From Candidatus Yaniella excrementigallinarum (GTDB lineage Bacteria; Actinomycetota; Actinomycetes; Actinomycetales; Micrococcaceae), in assembly GCA_019113675.1 (NCBI GenBank), contig DXHA01000084.1:1-40908 (forward strand): a stretch of 40,908 nt of DNA. Reading direction: 5' to 3'. The notes beneath the pieces were generated by a model. That model had not been told where the DNA came from, did not search any database, and saw nothing but the letters and a program-made list of their open reading frames with translations. The first letter of the stretch is position 1, and every line of letters starts with the position of its first letter. Both the position numbers and the translations under genes were made by a program. Of the stretch, positions 1-8,250 are shown in pieces.

Positions 1-1232
1 GCAATGGAATCAGTTTGCGCCAGACTCGGGGTGGTCGGGAATGCTTCCCGCAGGGCAGCGGCCGTGGTGTTGGCGTTGGGATCGGCACCGATATGGCCCA
101 GTACCAGCTGCCATCCATGATCAGTAGATGCAAGCTGTTGTGCCTGAGCAAACTGCATGGTGCCCTCGGTCAGTGTGCCGGTTTTGTCTAAACACACCGT
201 ATCGACGCGGGCGAGGATTTCTACGGCGGGCTGTTCTTGGATGAGCACCTTTTTGCCGCCCAGGCTGACGGCGGCGACAGCAAAAGAAATAGTTGTCATC
301 AGCGCTAAACCCTGGGGAATCATGGTGGTAATACCGGCCACCGTTGCTACCAGCGCCGAATCGAGGCTGCCATCAGCTACCATTTGGTGCCATCCGCCCA
401 GCGCTGCGATCTGGCCCCAGGCCACCACGGCGATCAATGGAATCAGCGCAAGCGTAATCCAACTTGCTACCCGCTCTAAAGCGGCCCGTAACTCGGAATG
501 GGCCTTGGTAAATTTACGGGCTCGTTTGGTTAGCTGGGCAGCATGAGAGTCGTGGCCTACACCGGTGATGCGAAAGTAGCCGTCTCCGGCAACCACTGAG
601 GTACCCGATAACACGGTGGCCCCAGCAGGTTTATACACTGGATCGGCTTCTCCGGTGATTAATGACTCATCGATATCTAAGCTTTCGGAGGCCAGCACAA
701 GCCCATCTGCAGGAACTTGGTCTCCGGCACGCAGGTAGACGACGTCGTCCAAGACGGCATCGGTCATCTCGATCTGGGTGATTTCGGCATTGCGGCGCAC
801 ATGAATGCCGTCTTGGTGCAGCAGGGCGATACGATCGAGTTTGAGTTTGGCCGTATACTCCTGGACCACCCCGATCACGACATTGGAGACCGCGGCAATA
901 GCGAATAGCATGTCCAACCAACGGCCTAGTGCGATAATGCCCAAGGCACACAGAAAAATGACCAGATTGAATAAGGTCAAAATGTGGGTGCGTAGAATCG
1001 TGGCCAACGACCGTGACGAATCATCGGGTTGAACGTTGGTCAGGGCTGCACGGCTACGAAGATCGACTTGCGCATCGGTTAGACCATGGTCAAGCAAGAC
1101 GTCGTCGTCGGGCAGGCCTGGATCATCGACGCCACGGGCGGTCAAGAGAGTGCGCCGATGTTCAGCCGAGACATCCACCTGTGATGAGGTTGTCTGTGCT
1201 GTCTTCTTGCGCAGCGGTGAAGATTTGGTCAC
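1..1232 (-). CDS. Cation-translocating P-type ATPase, 5' part (cut by window edge)
   Basis: This is the N-terminal part (about 410 codons) of a membrane ATPase that moves cations across the cytoplasmic membrane. Translation from the GTG at 1230-1232 is open to the left edge. It shows an actuator-domain ITGEAD motif (the TGES position), a hydrophobic pair of helices with a PQGL segment in the ion-binding region, and the phosphorylation motif DKTGTLT, with the acceptor Asp at about residue 349. The start has an AAAGAGGGA ribosome site about 6 nt upstream, and a TGA lies just before it in frame. The style resembles actinobacterial CtpE-like (Ca2+-type) ATPases, but the C-terminal ion-selectivity helices are outside the window, so the substrate is an inference. 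It lies downstream of purL in the same direction, separated by a hairpin, so it is probably a separate unit. Confidence 0.88.
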   Translation of the reverse strand, partial: MTKSSPLRKKTAQTTSSQVDVSAEHRRTLLTARGVDDPGLPDDDVLLDHGLTDAQVDLRSRAALTNVQPDDSSRSLATILRTHILTLFNLVIFLCALGIIALGRWLDMLFAIAAVSNVVIGVVQEYTAKLKLDRIALLHQDGIHVRRNAEITQIEMTDAVLDDVVYLRAGDQVPADGLVLASESLDIDESLITGEADPVYKPAGATVLSGTSVVAGDGYFRITGVGHDSHAAQLTKRARKFTKAHSELRAALERVASWITLALIPLIAVVAWGQIAALGGWHQMVADGSLDSALVATVAGITTMIPQGLALMTTISFAVAAVSLGGKKVLIQEQPAVEILARVDTVCLDKTGTLTEGTMQFAQAQQLASTDHGWQLVLGHIGADPNANTTAAALREAFPTTPSLAQTDSI

Positions 1233-1288
1233 TCAGTCCCTCTTTGACAGTTTGGCCACTATAAGTAGCTTACCCAGCTATCGGTACA

Positions 1289-1328
1289 ACACCGCAGGTG
1301 AAACGGTTGCCCATCCCACCTGCGGTGT
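1289..1328 (-). terminator. Hairpin terminator after purL
   Basis: A perfect 12-bp inverted repeat (ACACCGCAGGTG / CACCTGCGGTGT) with a 16-nt loop sits 9 nt after the purL stop. No long T-tract follows, which is common for actinobacterial terminators. It separates purL from the ATPase gene. Confidence 0.6.
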
Positions 1329-1337
1329 AGCTCGGTG

Positions 1338-3632
1338 CTAGTTTCCGAAACGATTGGGCAAGGCGGTAGCCCAACCGTGCCGTAACTCTTCGGCAGTGAC
1401 GGTAAACAGGTCTTGGATTTCTAAGGCTTGTGACCCGGCATCCACCACACCGATCCGCAATGATGGATAACCGCGGGACTCAGCGATGCCGCGGAAACGG
1501 ACTTCTTCCGATAGCGGTACGGCCACCAGGGCGCGCGCTTGGGATTCGGAGAAGAGCGCGGTGAAGGCGTCAATATTATCGCGTTCGGTTACATAATCCA
1601 GGTTGATGCGCATCCCAACCCCGCCTTGAACCACCATGTCTGCCAGTGCCCCGGCCAGACCACCCTCCGATAGGTCGTGGGCGGCATCGAGCATATGGGT
1701 GCGTGATGCATTGGATAGCAAGCCGGCAAGCCGGTATTCCTTGGCCAGATCAACTGCCGGAGGCATACCACCAAGATGGCCACGCAGGTGAGCAAACTGT
1801 GAACCGTCAAGTTCATCGAAGGTCTCACCCAGCAGGTAGATGGCTGAACCATCAAAAGCCGGATGTAACCAGGAAGGCACCGCGGTAGCTACGTCATCGT
1901 AGCGACCCAGGGTCACAATCATCGGTGTGGGATGAATTGCGGTATCAACGGTTTGGTTATACAGTGACACATTTCCACCGGTGACCGGAATGCCCAGCTC
2001 TTGGCAGGCGTCGGCAATCCCGCGGGTGGCTTCGGCGAACTGCCACATCACACCCGGATCTTCGGGCGAACCAAAGTTGAGCCCATCGGAAATACCCATT
2101 GGGGTCGCACCCGAGGTCGCTACATTGCGGTAGGACTCGGCCACAGCCAGCTGGGAACCCAGATATGGGTCCAGGTAGACAAAACGAGAGTTGCAGTCGA
2201 TGGCTAAACCAATGCCCATCCCGGTTTCTTCATCGACCCGGATCACACCGGCATCATTGGGTGGGCCCTGGCGGGTGTTGCCACCCACCGAACTATCGGT
2301 TTGAGAGGTGATCCAAGAACGATCGGCCATATTGGCCGAACCCATCAGCTCAATGACGGCGTCTTTAAGCTCTTCACCGGTTGTCGGCAGTTGCTCGGCC
2401 TGCTGAGATGACCGGAAGGTGGCAGCCTGCAGCGTATCCTGGGATGCCGGTCGAGCATAGGGGCGTTCATATACTGGACCCTCATCGGCCACCGTGACCG
2501 GATCGACATCAACAATGCGTTGGCCATCCCAATCAATGGTGAGTCGACCAGAATCATTGACCTCGCCCAGCCAAGAATATTCCACACCATAGTGTTGCAT
2601 GATCTCTTCGAAAGCGGCGGTGTTATCCGGGGTAACCACCGCCATCATGCGTTCTTGGGATTCTGACATCAAAATATCTCCGGCCGATAATTCGGCGTCA
2701 CGCAATAGCACATTGGTTAGTTCGATGTGCATACCGCCGTCACCACCGGCGGCTAGCTCACTGGTGGCACAGGCAATGCCAGCAGCGCCCAAATCCTGAA
2801 TGCCTTCGACCAGCGATTTGGCGAATAATTCTAGGGTGGCCTCGATAATCACGTTTTCTTGCAGCGGGTCGCCGGCTTGGACCACCGGGGTGTTGGCGGC
2901 ACCTTCGTCGTCGAAGGCCGCCGAGCTCATCGCGGCTCCACCAATGCCGTCGCCGCCGGTACGGGCACCAAATAACACAATCTTGTTACCGGCACCGGTG
3001 GCCTGGGCTAAGCGGAGATTTTCGTGCCGCAGCACACCAACCGCTCCGGCATTTACTAACGGGTTGCCCTGGAACACCGGGTCAAACGCCGTTTCACCGG
3101 CTACGTTTGGGACCCCCAAAATATTTCCGTAGTGACCCACCCCGGCCACCGCGCCTTTGATGATCCGGGCCGTATCCGGGTGGTCTTCGTGACCAACACG
3201 TAGCGAATCTAATACCGCTACCGGGCGGGCGCCCATGGAAATAATGTCACGTACTACGCCACCAATACCGGTGGCAGCGCCCTGGAATGGTTCTAAATAC
3301 GACGGCGAGTTATGGGATTCGACCTTGAAGGTTACCGCCCAACCGTCGCCCAGATCTACCACACCGGCGTTTTCGCCTAAGCCCACCAGCATGTTTTCCT
3401 GCATTTTCTCGGTGGTCTTTTGCCCGAACTGTTTCAGATGTACTTTGGAAGACTTATACGAGGTATGTTCAGACCACATTGACGAATACATGGCCAATTC
3501 AGCTTCGGTGGGACGGCGCTGTAAAATCTCTCGGATCCGCTGATACTCTGTGTCGTTTAGACCCAGCTGAGCCCACGGTTGTTCAACATCAGGGGTCTGG
3601 CCCGCATGGTCAACGGTATCTAATTTATTCAC
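1338..3632 (-). CDS. purL: Phosphoribosylformylglycinamidine synthase, large subunit PurL
   Basis: PurL uses ATP and ammonia to convert FGAR to FGAM, the fourth step of purine synthesis, in complex with PurS and PurQ. The product is 764 aa, normal for the small-type PurL. Visible family blocks are the HTSYKSS segment near the N-terminus, KVESHNSPS followed by the glycine-rich GIGGVVRD, the central GGNTRQGPPNDAG, and TGGNVSLYN in the C-terminal half. I chose the GTG at 3630-3632 because it has an AAAGGAG site 6-7 nt upstream and overlaps the purQ stop by 8 nt; an open extension upstream to 3755 is purQ in another frame. The synthase looks intact, in contrast to its glutaminase partner. Translational coupling to purQ is likely. 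Confidence 0.96.
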   Translation of the reverse strand: MNKLDTVDHAGQTPDVEQPWAQLGLNDTEYQRIREILQRRPTEAELAMYSSMWSEHTSYKSSKVHLKQFGQKTTEKMQENMLVGLGENAGVVDLGDGWAVTFKVESHNSPSYLEPFQGAATGIGGVVRDIISMGARPVAVLDSLRVGHEDHPDTARIIKGAVAGVGHYGNILGVPNVAGETAFDPVFQGNPLVNAGAVGVLRHENLRLAQATGAGNKIVLFGARTGGDGIGGAAMSSAAFDDEGAANTPVVQAGDPLQENVIIEATLELFAKSLVEGIQDLGAAGIACATSELAAGGDGGMHIELTNVLLRDAELSAGDILMSESQERMMAVVTPDNTAAFEEIMQHYGVEYSWLGEVNDSGRLTIDWDGQRIVDVDPVTVADEGPVYERPYARPASQDTLQAATFRSSQQAEQLPTTGEELKDAVIELMGSANMADRSWITSQTDSSVGGNTRQGPPNDAGVIRVDEETGMGIGLAIDCNSRFVYLDPYLGSQLAVAESYRNVATSGATPMGISDGLNFGSPEDPGVMWQFAEATRGIADACQELGIPVTGGNVSLYNQTVDTAIHPTPMIVTLGRYDDVATAVPSWLHPAFDGSAIYLLGETFDELDGSQFAHLRGHLGGMPPAVDLAKEYRLAGLLSNASRTHMLDAAHDLSEGGLAGALADMVVQGGVGMRINLDYVTERDNIDAFTALFSESQARALVAVPLSEEVRFRGIAESRGYPSLRIGVVDAGSQALEIQDLFTVTAEELRHGWATALPNRFGN

Positions 3633-4362
3633 TGACAACTCCTTTACCCTTGGCAGCACGAGCAGCCCGCACAAGAGAGACAAATAGTCCCTGACCATCC
3701 ACACCGAAGCCGGGGCCATCGGGATGATCAGTACCAAAACCGGCCTCGATGGCATACTCTGGGCTGGCCATCAAGCCCAGTACCAACCCATTATCGGAGC
3801 TGATCCCGGCAATATTATTCACCGAATCCATGTTAGAAACCGTGGTCCGCACGATCACGTTGCCGGAGCGTTCCAACTCGGCAAGTTCATCTTCGGTGGC
3901 TGTGTATTGGGCGTAAGCACCCTTATGCACTAAGCGAATATATTCACCAGGTTCATAGGCGCTAGTGATCGCCGTTGAATTATCTTCGATGACATAGTCT
4001 ACTTCGCTGTGTTGATAACCCGGTGAGGCATTAGCAATAAACCCACCGGGCAATAGCTTGGCCTCAGTAAGAACCTGGAAACCATTGCCCAAGCCGATCA
4101 GTGTCAGCTCCTTAGCCTCTACCGCATCCTGGACAAGGCGCATAATGGGTTGTGTTGCCGCCAGCGCACCGGCACGTAAATAATCACCATAGGAAAATCC
4201 GCCCGGAATAATGACCACCGCCAGGTCTGCTAAATCTGGTGCCACCGTGGTTTTCGGATGTAATTTCACCGGGGTTCCGCCGGCGAGGTCAACGGCACGA
4301 ATCACCGAGGGGGCATCCGTTGCCGCGTCGAACATGACGACGCCAATTTTTGGTGCACTCAT
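3625..4362 (-). CDS. purQ: PurQ-like subunit of FGAM synthase, glutaminase triad lost
   Basis: By position and fold this is PurQ, the class I glutamine amidotransferase that feeds ammonia to PurL. The 245-aa product keeps the IPGGFSYGDYLRAG block (residues 52-65), NGFQVL and LLPGG. The catalytic residues are not kept. The nucleophile Cys of GICNGFQ is Gly92 (GLGNGFQ), and the His of the PHPE motif is Ser200 (MASPE), although the Glu remains (Glu202). The usual FPG near the N-terminus reads MFDAATD, and the GEGRY segment reads HKGAY. I see these substitutions directly in the DNA with no frameshift. It overlaps purS by 4 nt (ATGA) and purL by 8 nt. Known biology says such a protein should not hydrolyse glutamine; I infer a structural role in the PurSQL complex with free ammonia or another glutaminase as nitrogen source. 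Confidence 0.92.
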   Translation of the reverse strand: MSAPKIGVVMFDAATDAPSVIRAVDLAGGTPVKLHPKTTVAPDLADLAVVIIPGGFSYGDYLRAGALAATQPIMRLVQDAVEAKELTLIGLGNGFQVLTEAKLLPGGFIANASPGYQHSEVDYVIEDNSTAITSAYEPGEYIRLVHKGAYAQYTATEDELAELERSGNVIVRTTVSNMDSVNNIAGISSDNGLVLGLMASPEYAIEAGFGTDHPDGPGFGVDGQGLFVSLVRAARAAKGKGVVSE

Positions 4363-4607
4363 TTAGCCACCTCAACATTGGCAATATATTCGGTTGACGG
4401 GTTTGCTAATAATTGGCTAGCCAGGGCTTTGGCACGATCCAGAACATCCGCGGTTGCTTCACCTTCAACGGTGAGCTCGAAACGTTTTCCTTGCCGGACC
4501 TGTGAAAACTCGCGGAAACCTAACTCGGGCAGCCGAGCATCGATGGCTTTCCCCTGTGGGTCAAGCACTTCAGGCTTCGGCATGACATCAACGACGATAG
4601 TGGGCAT
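4359..4607 (-). CDS. purS: Phosphoribosylformylglycinamidine synthase subunit PurS
   Basis: PurS is the small bridging subunit that joins PurQ and PurL in the FGAM synthase complex. The 82-aa product starts MPTIVVDVMPKPEV and contains LDPQGKAI and the conserved QVRQGKRFELTVEG block, with normal family length. The ATG at 4605-4607 has an AGGAG site 6 nt upstream, which makes it better than a start 27 nt further out. Its TGA overlaps the purQ ATG, so it is the first gene of a tight three-gene operon. Confidence 0.94.
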   Translation of the reverse strand: MPTIVVDVMPKPEVLDPQGKAIDARLPELGFREFSQVRQGKRFELTVEGEATADVLDRAKALASQLLANPSTEYIANVEVAK

Positions 4608-4648
4608 GATTGCTCCTGATCTGGAATCTACCAATGGGCACCCACGAT

Positions 4649-4678
4649 TTTATCGAATAACCTGAGGCTGAAACCCAA
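4649..4678 (-). promoter_or_regulatory. Possible sigma-A-type promoter of purSQL
   Basis: On the minus strand TTGGGT (4673-4678) and GATAAA (4649-4654) are spaced by 18 nt, about 40 nt before the purS start, in the divergent region between purS and the MFS gene. No PurR-type operator was recognised. Confidence 0.35.
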
Positions 4679-4763
4679 TAGGTCGAACCAATCTACGACG
4701 CCGAAAACATTCGGCACACCATTGTGCTGATTGCCCAGCTGGATAAGATGGGAAGAGATTGCT

Positions 4764-6134
4764 ATGGCCCAAAGCCCCTCGAAAGTCTCGCCCCGGCTGA
4801 CGTTTTCTGCCTTGGCGATCGCGGTTGTCGGATTTGCAGTGCAGCAGACGGCCATCGTTCCTGCGATTCACGATGTGGAAGAATCCTTGCGGGCCAGCCA
4901 AGCTTGGTCAGCATGGTTAGTCACCGTCTATCTGATGATCGCTACCGTGGCCACCCCGGCCCTTGGCCGTCTTGCCGAGCTCTATGGGGAACGAAAGATG
5001 CTGCTTATTGGGTTAGCCATCTTTATGGTCTCTTCTATTGGCGCCGCCTTATCACCCAATATCGCTGTGCTGTTGATATTCCGGGCAATTCAAGGAATCG
5101 GTGGGGCAGTGTATCCACTGACTTTGGCACTGGCACGTGCCCACTTGCCACAAGCACACCAGACCCGCGCACTGTCCTTTCTGGCGGCAGCATTTGGTGC
5201 TGGTACCGGGATGGGTTTCGTTGTCGGCGGTGTCTTGGCCCAATATGCTTCGTGGCGGCTGATTTTTGCGCTGGGTGCTCTATTGGTAGCTGCAGCCATG
5301 TTGGCGATCCTTCGTTGGATAGCTGAGACCAAACACAGCCCACACGGTGGTTATGACACAGTGGGCACCGTGATGCTTGCTACCGCTGCCATTACCCTTC
5401 TTGCCGGACTGACCTTATCCACCTCGTCTGGATGGTCCTCGCCAATAACCCTGGGGCTGCATGTTGTCGCTGTGGTTGCAGCCGTGTGCTGGACCTGGCA
5501 TGAACGCCGTGCCCCGCGCCCGCTCATTGATTTGCGGATCTTTCGTGAACGCACCGTGGTGGTAGCGAATCTAGCGACTATCGGTCTGGGTTGGGCATTA
5601 TTCAGCAGCTATCTTTTGATCCCGAAATTCGCTCGAGCTGCTGATAACGGTTACGGACTGAACCTACAAAGCGCCGCAATTGGCTTGCTGATGCTAGTCC
5701 TGGCCATTGGACAGACGACGATGAGTTCGGTTGCAGGCTTGGTGAACGTGCCGCCGTGGCTGAGTTTTAGCACTGGGTTAGTGGTTGCTGCAGCAGGGTT
5801 GGTGATGCTGGCGTATGTTCCGAACAGCTTGATCGGAGTCATCTGTGCCTTTTTGTTATTTGGTCTCGGCGTGGGGATGGCGATGCAGTCTAGCAGTGCA
5901 ACGGCTACGCAAGGAGTCGAGGCAAGCATTGCAGCAGAATCCTCGTCAGTTAACAGCACCGTTCGGCGTCTTGCCGGTGGCATCGGCGGTCAGACCAGCA
6001 CTCTGGTATTGGGCGCGATGACTTTGACTTCCGGGGCCACCAGTTTCGTGGCGTTTCGCACCAGCTACCTCATCGCAGCTGGTATGTGCCTGCTCGGAGC
6101 TATTGCGCTCGCTGTTGGACATCGTCGTCGCTAA
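4764..6134 (+). CDS. MFS transporter, DHA2-like drug efflux type
   Basis: This is an integral membrane, proton-driven exporter of the major facilitator superfamily, 456 aa and hydrophobic throughout. The first cytoplasmic loop carries the family motif A signature (GRLAELYGERKMLLIG, about residues 72-87), and FRAIQGIGGAVYPL and GFVVGGVLAQYASWRLIF match helices 4-5 of 14-helix drug transporters. I chose the ATG at 4764 because it has GGGAAGAG upstream; the ATG at 4731 would add 11 non-conserved residues. It diverges from purS and converges with the response regulator. The substrate cannot be read from the sequence; neighbours give no hint. Confidence 0.88.
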   Translation: MAQSPSKVSPRLTFSALAIAVVGFAVQQTAIVPAIHDVEESLRASQAWSAWLVTVYLMIATVATPALGRLAELYGERKMLLIGLAIFMVSSIGAALSPNIAVLLIFRAIQGIGGAVYPLTLALARAHLPQAHQTRALSFLAAAFGAGTGMGFVVGGVLAQYASWRLIFALGALLVAAAMLAILRWIAETKHSPHGGYDTVGTVMLATAAITLLAGLTLSTSSGWSSPITLGLHVVAVVAAVCWTWHERRAPRPLIDLRIFRERTVVVANLATIGLGWALFSSYLLIPKFARAADNGYGLNLQSAAIGLLMLVLAIGQTTMSSVAGLVNVPPWLSFSTGLVVAAAGLVMLAYVPNSLIGVICAFLLFGLGVGMAMQSSSATATQGVEASIAAESSSVNSTVRRLAGGIGGQTSTLVLGAMTLTSGATSFVAFRTSYLIAAGMCLLGAIALAVGHRRR

Positions 6135-6201
6135 ACGGTCTGAGCAAAATGTGGCACTACTATCTCCGTTATGACTCAACTGTCCTGCTAGCAAGATCAC
6201 C

Positions 6202-6885
6202 TTAGACTCTGCCGCCAACATAACCGTGTTCATACGCCCAAATCACTGCATGAATGCGGTCCTTGACGCCAAGTTTCATTAAAATATTTGATACATGAGT
6301 TTTGACCGTAGCCGGTCCCACGAAGAGAGCATCGGCAATATCGGCGTTGGACTTGCCTTTGACTAACATGGCTAAGATTTCGTCTTCGCGTCGCGTCAAA
6401 TCGGCAGGCAAGCTTGGTTCTGGAGTAGCTACCGGCGTTGTTGGTGTTGACGGTGGATGGAAAACACGATCCAAAACCCGACCGGTCACCTCCGGAGCCA
6501 ATAAAGATTCTCCTGAGGCCACCACTTTGATTGCCTGGATCAGCTGTTCTGGCCCGGCGGTTTTTAACAGAAAACCAGACGCTCCAGCACGCAACGTCTG
6601 AAACAAAAAATCGTCCCGATTAAACGTAGTCAGAATCAGAATCGCCGCATGGGTCTGTGCTTCCACAAGTGCACGGGTGGCCTCAATACCATCCATATCT
6701 GGCATTTGGACATCCATGCAGACCACATCCGGTGCCAGTTGTGCGACTTTATCGATGGCTTCATGCCCATTTGATGCTTCGCCGACAACCTCAAGGCCCG
6801 GCTCAGTGGATAACACGGTGGCTAAACCGGTGCGCAGCATGGGCTGGTCATCAACAAGTAGGACCCGAATAGTGTGATCAGACAT
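6202..6885 (-). CDS. NarL/FixJ-family response regulator
   Basis: This is the cytoplasmic transcription factor of a two-component system (227 aa). The N-terminal receiver domain has the acidic pair DD (residues 12-13) and the phospho-acceptor Asp58 in CMDVQMPDMDG. The C-terminal LuxR-type helix-turn-helix (from about residue 165) begins LTRREDEIL and includes GPATVKTHVSNILMKL. I chose the ATG at 6883-6885 for its GGAAAG ribosome site and the immediate VLLVDD strand. A longer frame to 6957 overlaps the kinase and is not needed. It lies 16 nt after the sensor kinase stop, so they form one operon. Target genes are unknown. Confidence 0.94.
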   Translation of the reverse strand: MSDHTIRVLLVDDQPMLRTGLATVLSTEPGLEVVGEASNGHEAIDKVAQLAPDVVCMDVQMPDMDGIEATRALVEAQTHAAILILTTFNRDDFLFQTLRAGASGFLLKTAGPEQLIQAIKVVASGESLLAPEVTGRVLDRVFHPPSTPTTPVATPEPSLPADLTRREDEILAMLVKGKSNADIADALFVGPATVKTHVSNILMKLGVKDRIHAVIWAYEHGYVGGRV

Positions 6886-6901
6886 TGTCAGCTTTCCATC
6901 G

Positions 6902-8221
6902 TTACAGCAGGGGCACACAAGCGATGACTTTCCAACCATATGGTGTGTGCGGGCCATATTCTAGTGTGCCATTGACTGCCTGCACTCGTTCTTGCATACC
7001 CTGTAATCCAGTGCCGGTACCGGAAAGTACAGGCTTATAAGCAATCCCATTATCTGTGACCGAAAGGGTCACTTTGTGCTGATCATAATGCAACTGCACG
7101 TGTACTGAGATATCGGTGCCGGCATGTTTGCGGGTGTTCGACAGTGCTTCTTGCGCGGTGCGGTACAGGGTGAGAGCAATGGCAGATGATACCGGTGTAG
7201 GCTCCCCGGTGATTTCTAACGTGACAGTTTGTTCCGTTGAATCTGCTTGGTCCACCAGTTGGGGTAATTGATCAAGATCAGGTAATGGCTCGGTTGATTC
7301 GTCTTGGTCACGCAGCGTGTACACCATGGTTTGTAGTTCTTGTACGGCATGTTTTGACGACGTTTCGATGTGGCCCAGCTGGTCGATGACCGCGGCAGTC
7401 GGCCTACCAGCCTCAAGGAGCCGTCGTGCCGCAGAGGCATGGACCCCCATAACCGTGACGTGGTGGGCGACAATATCGTGGAGTTCACGAGCGATGTGCA
7501 TGCGTTCGGCGTGTACTGCTGCTGCAGCAACTTTCTGGTTTGCGGCAGCTAATTTATCGTGGGCCTGCTGAAGCTTCCAGCGCTGTTTGGCCCGATGCCA
7601 AGACTGGCCACCAAAATAACAGGCCGAGAGATAGTACCCGAAGGACAGAATCAGGCTGGTGGACACATAGTAGAGCAACTCACCGGGATCAATCTCGGCT
7701 AGGGCCTCTTCGGTAAGCTGTTCGGCGCCATTAACTAGCATCACTGCTACAAGTGAGCCCGTCAGTTGCAGCGTTACCACAATAAAACGTACCCAAAACG
7801 CCAGTCGTCTATTTGATACCCAAGCGCCCACAGAATAAATCGTCATGAATCCAACGAATAACACTGAGTAAAATTCTGATGCTGCGGTAAATGAACCGGT
7901 AATTATCACGACGGTAAATAATCCGGCAATGGTCACAGGATATCGACGGTAAAAGACCAGCATGGCCGAAATGCACAGTGAAAAGATTTGTGCGGTAACG
8001 ATGCTGACACCGGTCTGCTCGTATAAGTTGGTCAAACGTAGGGCCTGCAGGCTCAACACCGATACGAAAGCTACAACCGTGGCCAGGATTATGTCAGTGC
8101 GCAACCAGTTTTCGGGCAATGGACGGATGAATTGCCCGGGATGGTCTGTCACGAAGGTGTCGGGATGAGGTTCGAGCATATATGAGCCTTGATCGAGTAA
8201 TGGTGCCGGGGCCTCATCCAA
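6902..8221 (-). CDS. Sensor histidine kinase (HisKA_3 / NarX-like)
   Basis: This membrane sensor phosphorylates the response regulator encoded just after it. The 439-aa product has about six hydrophobic segments between residues 43 and 200, a short coiled linker (about 210-240), then the HisKA_3 box ARELHDIVAHH with phospho-His248. The ATP-binding domain follows, with ALSNTRKHAG (N box) and VTDNGIA, and ends with a GTGLQGMQERV segment. It has no large extracellular sensor domain, like the DesK-type or intramembrane-sensing kinases of Gram-positive bacteria. The start is uncertain: the ATG at 8219-8221 has no clear ribosome site, and an in-frame ATG at 8177-8179 has AAGG upstream. The signal is unknown. 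Confidence 0.92.
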   Translation of the reverse strand: MDEAPAPLLDQGSYMLEPHPDTFVTDHPGQFIRPLPENWLRTDIILATVVAFVSVLSLQALRLTNLYEQTGVSIVTAQIFSLCISAMLVFYRRYPVTIAGLFTVVIITGSFTAASEFYSVLFVGFMTIYSVGAWVSNRRLAFWVRFIVVTLQLTGSLVAVMLVNGAEQLTEEALAEIDPGELLYYVSTSLILSFGYYLSACYFGGQSWHRAKQRWKLQQAHDKLAAANQKVAAAAVHAERMHIARELHDIVAHHVTVMGVHASAARRLLEAGRPTAAVIDQLGHIETSSKHAVQELQTMVYTLRDQDESTEPLPDLDQLPQLVDQADSTEQTVTLEITGEPTPVSSAIALTLYRTAQEALSNTRKHAGTDISVHVQLHYDQHKVTLSVTDNGIAYKPVLSGTGTGLQGMQERVQAVNGTLEYGPHTPYGWKVIACVPLL

Positions 8222-8250
8222 TGCTAGTCAATTACAGCTGGGGCGTGCCT

